The position numbers were made by a program, and so were the translations under genes. The notes under the pieces are model-generated. The model saw only the letters and a list, made by a program, of their open reading frames with translations, was not told where the DNA came from and did no database searches. Source: Megamerina dolium (taxonomy: Eukaryota > Arthropoda > Insecta > Diptera > Megamerinidae). From it: DNA of 64,000 nucleotides. The DNA lies in assembly GCA_963854835.1 (NCBI GenBank), contig OY978525.1:26373253-26437252 (forward strand), read 5' to 3'. Below, piece after piece: positions 35,001-42,733 of this stretch (the stretch's first letter is position 1; every line of letters begins with the position of its first letter).

Positions 35001-35574
35001 TTATTGGAACATATAGAAATATGCATGTTATAGATTTTATGGAATTTGAAAACTCACAATAAATTTGATAGCACTTTTTTTTATATAGCAAATATAATTT
35101 TAATTTTGGTTGGTCACCTTAATTATGCCACGTAAGCATTAATATGAATTCCAAACAATATATAGGCAATACAAAAAATTAAATAATTTTTATATATGAT
35201 AAACACTACACATTTTTAGCCATCACGACACCCCATTAACTTAATTTTATATTCATTTAGTTTATTTTTTTTATATACTGCTAACCAATTGAATAAATGC
35301 ATATCTATTATAATAAAATATTTTAAAATATACGTTCTACCATTTATACACTCACCTTACTCCAACAAATTAAATTATTTGTATCTGGATCATCAACGAG
35401 ACGCCATAGCTTAGCCAAAAAGGCTGGTACGCCGGCTCCAGTTTCACTGAAAGAATGCATTTGTTGTTGTTGTTTTTGCTGTTGATGTTTTGATTGATTT
35501 TCCGGTTGTTCCTGTTCGTCTCGTTGCTGCTTTTGTTCTTGTATTTTGCTATTCTTACTTTTTATATGTCGCAT
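11068..35574 (-). CDS. Hsf: Heat shock transcription factor
   Basis: Ten exons join in frame to about 805 residues: 35356-35574, 19430-19538, 19025-19356, 18747-18949, 17824-18682, 17393-17739, 17160-17265, 11682-11751, 11227-11307 and 11068-11159. The winged-helix DNA-binding domain starts at [14 protein letters not shown] in exon 1 and runs through [18 protein letters not shown] to about KRKI in exon 3; it binds heat-shock elements. Exon 3 and exon 4 hold the HR-A/B trimerisation coiled coil ([20 protein letters not shown], then [15 protein letters not shown]). Exon 5 has a Gly-rich run and a poly-Gln tract encoded at about 18076-18133. Exon 7 is the HR-C repressive coiled coil ([16 protein letters not shown]). 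The C-terminus, FNDSD to [10 protein letters not shown], matches the remembered Drosophila end. Exon 6 uses a GTTAGT donor. The protein is a nuclear stress-activated trimer. An optional exon may exist at 12278-12391. Confidence 0.95.
12278..12391 (-). other. Hsf: Candidate alternative (cassette) exon of Hsf
   Basis: A 114-base block between Hsf exons 7 and 8 is open in the phase those exons need (phase 0 at both sides), preceded by AG and followed by GT (AAG/GTCAGA). It would add 38 residues starting [13 protein letters not shown] and ending [11 protein letters not shown]. Both splice sites are weak: there is no clear polypyrimidine tract and the donor is off-consensus. This would suit regulated inclusion, or a chance ORF. 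Drosophila Hsf is known to be alternatively spliced towards its C-terminus. Confidence 0.4.
13061..13544. mobile_element. MITE with GCCTAGACAG terminal inverted repeats (Hsf intron)
   Basis: The left end GCCTAGACAGACGGCAG and the right end CTGCCGTCTGTCTAGGC are exact complements, flanked by TA on each side. Further inward, TTAATCCGGATTAC and GTAATCCGGAATC extend the match. The terminal motif recurs internally at about 13124 (CTGACAGACGGCAGTA). It is 484 bases long with no ORF. The TA flanks suggest a Tc1/mariner-related non-autonomous element. Confidence 0.8.
14020..14560. repeat. Diverged tandem repeat, about 180-bp period (Hsf intron)
   Basis: Three imperfect units share CAAAGTGTGAAAA-like, CTTTTATATGGGA/TATGGGAGGTAGGC-like and CATCCGATTT(T/C)G(C/T)CCA-like landmarks. 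No coding capacity. The several short ORFs across it are by-products. Confidence 0.55.
15291..15792 (+). mobile_element. 5'-truncated RTE-like LINE, C-terminal reverse transcriptase region
   Basis: An ORF of about 157 codons ending at 15753 reads [51 protein letters not shown] and [13 protein letters not shown], the conserved C-terminus of a non-LTR reverse transcriptase whose partner endonuclease type appears at 1-830. The element ends in a short AAGT tail. ATGATATTTCG occurs at 15280-15290 and again at 15793-15803, consistent with an 11-base target duplication inside the hAT-like host. Confidence 0.85.
15935..16481 (+). mobile_element. Internally deleted Mos1-type (mauritiana subfamily) mariner
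   Basis: Terminal inverted repeats are exact over at least 24 bases and begin CCAGGTGTACAAG, as in Mos1, with TA at each flank. The interior keeps the first third of the transposase: [11 protein letters not shown] from about 16104, then after a frameshift [17 protein letters not shown] and [40 protein letters not shown]. The catalytic DDD domain is deleted, leaving 547 bases instead of about 1.3 kb. It cannot make transposase but has usable ends. Confidence 0.88.
19880..20220. repeat. Imperfect tandem duplication, about 178-bp period (Hsf intron 1)
   Basis: The segment starting AAATGCCAGTGGC at 19961 recurs at 20139 as AAATGCCAATGGC, followed in both by GAAAATGCT(A/G)TAGAAT and AGTTTCGGAGAAA. 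No ORF. Origin unknown. Confidence 0.55.
20590..21120 (-). pseudogene. Degenerate Tc1/mariner-superfamily transposase fragment
   Basis: The minus strand gives the transposase landmarks [48 protein letters not shown] and [17 protein letters not shown] in the right order, with stops and frame breaks between them. The middle acidic residue of the triad region is not recovered cleanly. No terminal repeats were found. The same family appears at 46760-47230 and 50930-51190. Confidence 0.75.
21150..21790 (+). mobile_element. Jockey-like LINE, C-terminal reverse transcriptase fragment
   Basis: The plus strand reads [10 protein letters not shown], stop, then [58 protein letters not shown] and [15 protein letters not shown], the conserved tail of jockey-clade reverse transcriptases. 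The frame is broken by stops at its start and end, and a short AT-rich 3' region follows. It is 5' truncated and inactive. Confidence 0.8.
21800..22130 (-). mobile_element. RTE-like LINE fragment, C-terminal reverse transcriptase region
   Basis: On the minus strand the piece reads VVKDFVYRW, then [20 protein letters not shown] and [20 protein letters not shown], then a stop. It is the same protein region as at 15291-15792 but in the opposite orientation and with an internal deletion. Confidence 0.8.
22890..24115 (-). mobile_element. Non-LTR reverse transcriptase relic interrupted by a mariner
   Basis: On the minus strand the upstream half (24110 to about 23850) reads [18 protein letters not shown] and SNSLT, with [10 protein letters not shown] after a stop, the entry to an RT palm domain. 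The downstream half (about 23165 to 22990) reads [11 protein letters not shown], stop, [20 protein letters not shown], the GxPQGGVLSP region of the same domain. The two halves are separated by the mariner at 23174-23845. Several stops show it is old. Confidence 0.7.
23174..23845 (+). mobile_element. Degenerate mariner inserted in a LINE
   Basis: The ends are inverted copies of a motif reading ACCAAAAAGTTTGGAATAA on the left, with one mismatch on the right. The plus strand carries broken mariner transposase: [39 protein letters not shown] (helix-turn-helix region) and, after an internal deletion, PPYSPDL with [12 protein letters not shown]. Stops and a large deletion make it inactive. Confidence 0.7.
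24180..24318 (+). mobile_element. Mariner 3'-end fragment
   Basis: The plus strand reads [20 protein letters not shown] and then a stop at 24250-24252, the usual mariner transposase C-terminus. About 65 bases further the sequence ends GGCAACCCTCG followed by TA, which fits the CGAGGG-type mariner inverted repeat seen also at 24811 and 63211. Confidence 0.65.
24811..25963 (-). mobile_element. Near full-length mariner (DD34D) with broken transposase
   Basis: Flanking TA dinucleotides enclose imperfect inverted repeats: left CGAGGGTGGTCCCAGAACTA and right, on the minus strand, CGACGGCGGTATCAGAACTA, both continuing CCCGACCT. On the minus strand a 192-codon frame starting at Met 25785 ([17 protein letters not shown]) includes the helix-turn-helix, WVPRFLT and the first catalytic region [10 protein letters not shown]. 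Near 25240 a GAGAATCG repeat accompanies a frameshift, and the stretch before [10 protein letters not shown] is deleted. The last part includes [20 protein letters not shown]. All three Asp motifs are still visible, but the gene is dead. Confidence 0.85.
25970..27025. other. AT-rich Hsf intron 1 sequence, no element identified
   Basis: No gene or terminal repeats recognised. A short near-repeat, AATTAATAGGGGT at about 26295 and 26447, hints at another diverged tandem unit. Confidence 0.4.
27030..28010. repeat. Diverged tandem array, about 140-165 bp period (Hsf intron 1)
   Basis: The landmark TTCATAAATAxxCATAGTTCCCATACAAAATG, in diverged form, recurs at about 27211, 27353, 27496, 27651, 27815 and 27949. 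It is associated each time with TTTTTTCACCAAAATAG-like and ACTTTG-like segments. At least six units. No coding capacity. Confidence 0.65.
28270..28395. repeat. Dispersed repeat shared with 56440-56510
   Basis: TCAACCAAGGTTCATTCAAC, then CAGAATACGGAAATACTTTG and TACGGGAACAAAAC, closely match a segment in pAbp intron 1 that ends in an (ACA)n tail. This suggests 3'-end pieces of the same retroelement. Confidence 0.6.
28661..30311 (+). mobile_element. Complete Tc1-family transposon with paired terminal repeats
   Basis: Outer inverted repeats run CAGTGGCTCACAGCTTATTT-CGTACAGTG on the left and the complement on the right with one visible mismatch, flanked by TA. A second, inner copy of the core (CTTATTTCGTAC) lies at about 28868 on the left, and its complement at about 30090 on the right. 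This gives an inverted/direct repeat layout of about 220 bases per end, as in Minos or Sleeping Beauty type elements. It is 1651 bases long and encloses one uninterrupted transposase ORF (29032-30072). Confidence 0.92.
29032..30072 (+). CDS. Tc1-like transposase, DD34E, apparently intact
   Basis: One uninterrupted 346-residue ORF with an ATG. The N-terminus is a bipartite paired-like helix-turn-helix ([20 protein letters not shown], then [15 protein letters not shown]), followed by a basic linker. The catalytic core shows the three acidic positions: [25 protein letters not shown] and [16 protein letters not shown]. There are 34 residues between the second Asp and the Glu. The [15 protein letters not shown] strand is present. 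Length matches the family's usual 340-350. It should cut the element at its inverted repeats and reinsert it at TA. It lies in Hsf intron 1, opposite to Hsf transcription. No stop or frameshift is seen; activity is not proven. Confidence 0.93.
   Translation: MGRRTTMEQRKLVINHFRKGQSVRKIAEMTNLSASTVQYIIQRFVRENRLENKGREAPNKIFNASDERYIVRKIKKNPKLSTPKLAAEVQREIGKSSSAETVRRVLRNHDLNGRVARKKPFISKMNIQRRLDFAKEHIINTPAFWNTVIFADESKFNIFGSDGMSYDWRKANTELNKENLKPTVKHGGGSVMVWACMSAAGVGELVFIEETMDKMKYLEILKNNLLQSADKLGLREEFRYYQDNDPKHKSGIVQSWLIWNCPHLMSPPPQSPDMNVIENLWSILDNKIRTHKISNKQDLKKVLMEEWKKITPDITPKLVDSMPNRLQAVINAKGCQLNIKINLLCF
30650..30859. mobile_element. MITE with AAAGGGTGTTTTTTT terminal inverted repeats
   Basis: The left end AAAGGGTGTTTTTTT and the right end AAAAAAAACACCCTTT are complements about 208 bases apart. 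The interior contains GGCATACCTTTCAAGATGG and no ORF. It resembles mariner-type MITEs. The target duplication is not decisive. Confidence 0.65.
31395..31785. repeat. ATTAATCAAAATT-rich repeat
   Basis: Many alternating copies of GATTAATCAAAATTCTGATT-like and TTATTCGAATAATTT-like words in both orientations. The same words fill the MITE at 48491-48787, so this is probably a decayed relative of that element. Confidence 0.5.
31786..32815. other. Unassigned Hsf intron 1 sequence, locally GC-richer
   Basis: The part at 31990-32270 is less AT-rich than its surroundings and may be an old mobile-element fragment (for example a LINE ORF1 or untranslated piece), but no frame or family could be recognised. 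Confidence 0.35.
32820..33115 (-). mobile_element. Jockey-like LINE 3' fragment, second copy
   Basis: On the minus strand, [20 protein letters not shown] and [13 protein letters not shown] match the end of the LINE ORF2 at 6771-7109. Further upstream the zinc-finger Cys/His positions are lost through frameshifts. A short TTGTTATTG at the left edge is the remnant of the AAC-type tail. No clear target duplication. Confidence 0.7.
33120..35355. other. Hsf intron 1, 5' part, no element identified
   Basis: AT-rich intron sequence next to Hsf exon 1. No gene, array or terminal repeats could be supported. Confidence 0.45.
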
Positions 35575-37744
35575 TAATTGAATTAATTTATTTCAATATT
35601 GTACACTGTTTACTGCTGACATTTACGTGTGGGAAAATAAAACAATATAAATAATGAATTTCACAATATTTTCTGCTTTTAAGCAATCAACAACATAAAA
35701 GAAGAAAAACAAAAAACACTGCTTTGCGCTAACTCTTATTATTTGTGCTTTCTTTCTTTCTAATCAATTGCTACAATTTAAAAATTTAATAAATGTTTTC
35801 TTTTTTAGTTTGGTCTTTTCAAGCACTCAATGATTCGTGTTCGTTTTTTATTTTTCTACTTGTTTTTTTTTTTTTTCGTTGTCAATTTTCATCTTTCAAT
35901 TTCCTACATCACATGAAAAAGAGAAAAAGAAACAAACACGCAAAAAAAAAAACTAAACGACGAAACCAAAATGAAGGGAAGAAAACAAACACACACACAC
36001 ATTATTTTGAACAAATGTCGCAAGAACGAACGAACATTGAACGAGCTAACTACGAGCACCCACGAATGAACATATGAAATGTAATAGCAATCAACGATGG
36101 CAAAAATTTTCCACTAGTTTTATATATATATATATATATTTGAAAACTTTTATAAGGTTTCTTTGCAAGTTCTTACCCAATTAGTTTCAATTAACTGTAA
36201 AATATAAATTAATTAAATGACTTTTATAAAATTCTTTAAAATTTATTCAAATTTTTATACTCGTTTCTATAAATTAGACAGAGCAATAAAAATTTGACTT
36301 CACTTTATTTTACACACACTTCTTATGTAGAGATGGTATGAATTAGATGAAAAAGTTCCCTAGTTCGATAGCATATACTCGTTACTCGTTGCCAAAAAGA
36401 ATCATACTAATGAAGTTGGATGCGTTTCAATGTTACCCATTCTTCCCATTGATTTCATGGAGTACTAATGTTATGAATATATACATCATTTTGATGAATA
36501 TGTTACATTAAATATTGTACTAAAAATGCAATTCATCTTTGTAATTAGAAATTGATTTTAAAATTCAACAGATGTGTTATCAAAGACACAAACCGTTCAG
36601 CTGAAATCAAAGAATCAAACGAATTGTGAAAAGTGTGCGAGAGAGAAAGACCAAGTAAAAGCGCCGAAAATGACCCGAAACAGAAAAGAAGCAAAAAGTA
36701 GATGAAAAATCAGTTCGTGATGTTGGAAAAATGGCTGACGGTAATAATTCTGAATTCAAGTAGATATTAAATTAATTATTATAATCAATTCAATATCAAA
36801 ACAATTATATAAAAATCAACAAATGTTCAATAAGTATTTGCAAGTTCTGATCTGTACATAACTTTTGTGTTAACTCACTTAAAGAAGTAAGTAAAAGGCA
36901 AGTTGAAAATTTGTCTTGCAAAGATTTGAGAATTTATGTTAATGTTTGTGAGTGAATACATAAGATGAAACTAGAAGAAAAGAGGAGCAACTAGAAAGAA
37001 ATTTACATTTTAGGTGAAAAATTTCTTAAATAACCCCAAGAAATATTTGTGATGAAATATAATGATTTGTTTTACAGTAAAATAATTGTAATGCATTTAC
37101 ATGCATTAAGTTCAGTGAAAATAAAAGAAAATATGGTTTTCAATTTGATTAGGAATTTGTAGGTACATATAAATTATACGCGCCTTTTTTTTGGTGGGGC
37201 ATATTATTTGTTTGATTTATATATTAGAAAAAATTAAGCTTTATAAAATAGGTAACATGAGAAAACCGGCTATGTTAATAGCAACAAAAAAATTGTAATA
37301 TGCCGGTAAATATGATTTCAAAACAATAGCTGCTTATACTAATTATTTGTTACATTGTTAAAGGCTAAAATAATTGCATTTATAATTCTTTTTCAATAAT
37401 TAAATGGCTGCTACTATAAATAAATAGAAATTAAAATTGATTTGAAAATGTATATCTATGAATAGGTTTAACGAATAATTCATTAATGCTAAATTAAAAT
37501 CTAAACATAATTAAATTACCAAGTTTTACAAAATAATACGACCATCACATTTTTTTTTTAGATAAGACTGCACAAATCATAGAGCATTGCACGCGCTAGA
37601 AATAGCTTTTAGATAACTGCAAAAAACGAACTACACAATAGATAAATTCATTCAGGCACAAATAGTCATATTGCTCATCCTCGGCCAATATCATCAATAT
37701 CGATATTAACTAACATTGTGCAACCACTCAAAACAACAAACAAT
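35575..37744. promoter_or_regulatory. Divergent Hsf/Pcl upstream region
   Basis: About 2.2 kb lies between the two start codons on opposite strands and should hold both 5' leaders and promoters. An (AT)n run lies at about 36121-36141. A DREF-type site sits close to the Pcl start. Untranslated exons of either gene could lie here, but none can be fixed from sequence alone. Confidence 0.5.
37698..37705. promoter_or_regulatory. DRE-type motif TATCGATA upstream of Pcl
   Basis: A perfect palindromic TATCGATA, the binding sequence of the Drosophila factor DREF, which is common in promoters of growth and chromatin genes, lies 40 bases before the Pcl ATG. It may fall in the leader rather than upstream of the transcription start. 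Confidence 0.45.
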
Positions 37745-40700
37745 ATGTTTAATACGGACAATCTTCATCATCATCTACAACAACATCAACAACATAATGC
37801 CGTCGTCACACAAACACAGTCGTCGCCACCGCTGTTGCCACACTTGTCACAACAACATACACTGGCGCCAGGCACCTCTGCCACCTCTACCACACTTCCG
37901 CAAACACTCTTGCAAGCTACAACACCAAATGTTGCAGCTGCAACTAGCGGTCTCAGTTATATACAACAACACCAGCAACCACATACATTAAATCAGCTCA
38001 ACGCACATCAGCATCAGCAACAATTACATGTCGCTTCAACCTTGAGTGGCACACATTCCGCTGTACATACATCGACAACACAAACGCCAACGCCGCTTTT
38101 TGATACACGACATTTGCAGCATAACGCTACCGCCGCCGCAAATGTTCTTGACAAGACGACCTATCTGACAAGTGCTCCAACATTTAGTAGCAACAATAAT
38201 CAAACTGGACGCTTCTACACTGCTGGCAGCAGCACTGCAAATGGCATAGCATCCGCAACACATCCCAACACCATTTTAATAACAAATAATTTTACACAAC
38301 AACAATTGCCACCGTCAGTATCAACAACGCCACCGCGTACAAGCATTTCACAAGCATCGCTAACAACTGGAAATTATACCAATAATAGTAATATAAGAAT
38401 TCTATCGACGACAACGACGTCACCCAATACATTGCAACATATTGCTGCGCCATCTCATCAGCAGCATGTTTTCAATATCAATTCGAGCAGTCATAATATG
38501 AACAAAGAAGTGCACCATCCGCCATTTCACTCTAATGATGGAATTCAATTGCAAGACTTGTACCAGCAACCACAAGCACTATTGCAAACACAAAATTTTA
38601 CACCTACACCTCTTCATCATCATATGTCAGCTGCATTGTTGCCACAACATTCCATTCCCCATTTTGCACAGCAACATTTCAGTCCATCAACATCACTTTC
38701 GCAACATCAACACGGAGCTATGCACTTACAGTTACCGACAGCTGCTCAACAATTCTATATATCGACAGATTCTACAGCAATGGGAACTGGCACTGCTGCA
38801 ACTAGCAGCACAGTCAAAGTAATGCCATCATTATCGACACTAACTAATGCAATTGTCACTCGTGGTGGTGCTGTACCCAATATTGTAGCAGCTACTACTG
38901 CGGCGCCATCTACAATCACCACTCCTGCTGCCAATAATTCGACAGTTGTACTCGATCGCATTAATATATGTATTAACAATCATTATACTGATAGTAGTGG
39001 AGCAACAGCATCTCTAGCTGGTGGCATTGGCTCGCCAGCATCTTCACAGCAGCAGCAACAACAACCGTCACCAATCATTCCAGCTATACAGCATAAGGCT
39101 GTTATTGATTCAATCAATGGCTTACTCATTGATCCGTACGCAAGCAACGAATCGACTCTCATCATAGATGAGCCAGATTCAACAACAACTACAACGACAC
39201 CACATACACCACCAACAACACCTGAATCGAGTTCACCAATCGCATCGAACATCAATACGGCAAAGGTGCAATCGCCAACGGCAACAACAACAAAACATTT
39301 GTTTACTGTTTGCAGTGAAGTGATCGAAATTGATGAGGATGACGAGGACGACGAAGCGGAGGTAGAGGAGGACGACGAGGAGGAGGGAACATCCGAAATA
39401 TCGGTGTCGACAAAAGAGAGCAGCATTCAAAATCAGGGGGCAAATCCACAATTGCAGCCGCAACAAGGAGAATCAAAATCGATACAGCCCCCGCCGTTGA
39501 CACAATTGCAGCCACTAATATCGTCAGAAGGACAACATCAACAGCAACAAGCAATACTGCTAACACCACCCTCACCAAAAGCCCCATCCCTGATCGGCTA
39601 CTCAATCGGCGAGGATGTTTTCATTAAACGTCAGGATGGACGCTTCTACATAGGCACTGTTATCGACAGTGCACGGCAACAATTTCTTGTTCGTTTCGAT
39701 GATAAATCTGAGCTATGGTGTGGTCTCGATGAAATGCGCAAGTTGGGCGGTGGTAGCTCCAGCCCAGGTGACGGTAATGCAAGCATAGAGACGAAGATGT
39801 GTGTTGCTTGTAAGCGTGCCCAACGAAATGATGTTGTTGAGACGTGTGAACGTTGCGGTCGTGGTTATCATCGTAATTGTACAGCAGAGACATCAACGGG
39901 TAGTGGCGTTTGGCTGTGTAGACGGTAAGTTGTAATAGATTTACAACACTATTCATTTTTCTTATTAATCTACTACTGTCTCCTACAGATGCAACAAACC
40001 GATGAAAGTGAGCAGCATTAGCGAGGAGAGGAAAGCGTCCGTTTGTCGTCAATTACCCTACCATGTGAGTGTCTACACATGACACTGTGCCATTGACATT
40101 ACTAATACCAATTAATCAATATTCCTCTATTCCATAGGTGGATACGCTGAATTGGGATGAGAAACATCGTGTTAATGATGAACAGATCTACTGCTACTGT
40201 GGCCAATCTGGCAGATTTTATGATAATATGTTGCAATGCTGTAAATGCCGAAACTGGTTTCATACACAATGCATGCAATGTTTTGAGAGTAAAATTTTAC
40301 GTGGTGATTGGTGAGTCTCGGGCATAAAATTTTAATACTTCACACAGTAGAGTTCATACATTCCATTCAATCTCTTCCGTAGTTTCTTCGTATTTTGTTG
40401 CTCCGTATGCAATGATGGTGTGGAATTTTTGCGTCGTCTACGAATGAATTGGGTCGATTTGGTGCATTTGGCACTCTATAATCTGTCTGTTATGAAGAAA
40501 CAACACATAAAATATCATCACCTCATGAAGGATATATTGCCGTTTATATTGGAAAAACGACGACGATTGCCAATACCAAAAGAGGTAAAATTAATCAGTT
40601 AATTTTAATAGAATAAATATAATTTGGCACCTTCTTCTTTGCAGTGGATTAATATGACGGGAAAAGAACTATTGGAAAATATAAAATGCACACTAAAACA

Positions 40701-42733
40701 GAATAGCGATCGTTTTATATGCGGTCGTGAGGTAAAACGTGATAACTTGTATTATGCACTGCGAAATAATGGACCACCTATTTTGCCGAAAATAAATGTT
40801 TCCATGGAAGATGTACTCTGTGATGAGCTATTATTAGGTAGACTCAAATTGACACTACTCAAGGGAGCGATAGAAAATAGAAAATCATCAAGTATATTCT
40901 CTGCTACTGCTACAAATGTGGACGATGTGGTGTCGAAATCTGCAAAAGCGGATATTTATGAATTTCGTTGTGAAGATGATGAAAAATTTACATCCGATGA
41001 TGAAATACCAATTAAACATATTCTGGAAAAAGCGAAAAAGAATGCAACAACACCAACAATAAATAAATTTAACACATTATCCACAACAAAACCAGCAACA
41101 ACTGTGAAATCATTAAGTATCCATGGTGGTGGTATTAATATAAGTAAAACGTATACAACAAATTTGGATATAATCGATATGAATGATGAAAATGCCAATG
41201 ATGCTAATTGTAATGATCAGACACTAAATGAAAAAAGTCCACAAGAGGCCATCATTAGTACAGAAACGAAACAAGATGATGATGCAGCAACAGCAGCAGT
41301 GGCAGTATCAATAGCAGCAGAAGCAACAGCAGTAGCAATATCCATGACAAAGGAGAGTGGCAAAAGAGTGGAAACTTCAGAGAAAAGTAGTCGTAAACGT
41401 AAAGCATTTACACTGTCGAAAACATACAAGGAAATTGCAGCTGAGGCTGCTGCTAAACGTTACGATCGCTGCAATCGTATCTGTGATTCATCATCGGATG
41501 AGAATTCGAGTAGTAGTCGTGGCACATCACTTGATTTAATCATTCCACCGCCAAAAGATTTTCTGGGCCTCAATAATCCCTTTCGTATGGTGACGCCGAA
41601 AAAGAATGCTGCCGAACAACATGGGCCGGGTAGAAAGTCGACCATACATTTTGGTGGTTTTGGACGCAGCAGCGGCATTATGATTAAGAATAGTATTTTA
41701 AATACGACCACATTGGATTTCAGTTCCAAATTGGCTGCACTCAGGAGTGCTGGCATTTTTCCAAATTTAAGTACAAGCAATCTAGCCAAAGCTGCCGGAC
41801 AGCAAAGGACAGTGCGCACAATCAAGCGAAGACTGAGTGCCAAAGATATAACAATTGGGCCAAATCAAGAGGTTCGTAGACGTCGCACACGACGTCTATC
41901 ATCCAATGTTGAGGTGCGTATGTGATGGGGATATGTATCGGCTTACAATATTAATAATTTATTTAACTCTTTCTCAGGTTATTAGCACAACAACGATAAA
42001 TCCCATTCCTAGCAGTTTTTTCCCAATACATGCCAAAGATTTAATTTCATTATCGCACAATACGATGACAAAAGCAGCACCAACACCAAACGCACACAAA
42101 ATAACACATCATCAAAATAGCAATCAACCAGCAGCGCCACCACCTCTGCCGCCGCCGCTGCTTCCACATATATCATCGTCATCATCATCGTCGGCTGCCT
42201 CATCGGTGTCATCATCGCCACCAGCAAGTACGAGCTCAAGCGTTGATTCACTGTCAACAATACAGCATCAGCAACAAACTACAGAAGTAATTCCGCCAGC
42301 ACCACCAAGCAAACTGCCCACACATGGAAGACGTTTGCGTCAGCGGCCACCAAAAAACTCACCTTGTAATAGTCGTCGTTCTTCAATATCGGGCACTAGT
42401 ACCTCATCAAATCAATCGGCTGCATCCATATCGGCAGCAACTGGAGCTACATTGCATGCAGCAGCCGCAGCAGCAGCTGCAGCGACTACAACAAACAACA
42501 CTAATGGCGATAAAACAATGCAAGATTTAAAGGAATCGGTGAATAAATATTTTGGAGCAGCCAATCGTATCGAATCGGGTGAGCAATTTTGTATACGTGC
42601 CAAACGACAATTGCCCAATGGTCAATGGCAATATTTAATTGAATGGGGAGATGCTATGGGAACGCATTCCACAACAACTACATCATATTCCAGCGTTACT
42701 AGTGTCCCACTGAATAATATAATTGTCACTTGA
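37745..42733 (+). CDS. Pcl: Polycomblike (PRC2 accessory protein)
   Basis: Six exons, 37745-39924, 39989-40064, 40138-40310, 40383-40584, 40645-41913 and 41978-42733, join to about 1551 residues. The first 600 are Gln/Thr/Ser/His-rich low complexity, then comes an acidic run (EIDEDDEDDEAEVEEDDEEE). A Tudor domain follows at about residues 615-668 (IGEDVFIKRQDGRFYIGTV), then PHD1 (MCVACKRAQ to VWLCRRCNK) and PHD2 (IYCYCGQSGRFYDNMLQCCK). Next are the extended-homology region (FLRRLRMNWVDLVHLALYNL) and a C-terminal MTF2/chromo-like domain (LKESVNKYFGAANRIESG). Pcl recruits and stimulates PRC2 for H3K27 methylation in the nucleus. The protein is longer than Drosophila Pcl (about 1040) because of low-complexity expansions. 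I chose the ATG at 37745; the same frame is open 27 bases upstream but has no ATG there. Confidence 0.95.

Noticed and set aside
36010..36060. Repeated GAAC words upstream of Hsf resembling heat-shock elements
   Set aside because: The units are all in one direction; a heat-shock element needs alternating GAA and TTC blocks at 5-base spacing.
38983..39605. Minus-strand Ser/Val-rich ORFs within Pcl exon 1
   Set aside because: Antisense shadows of the repetitive Pcl coding sequence.
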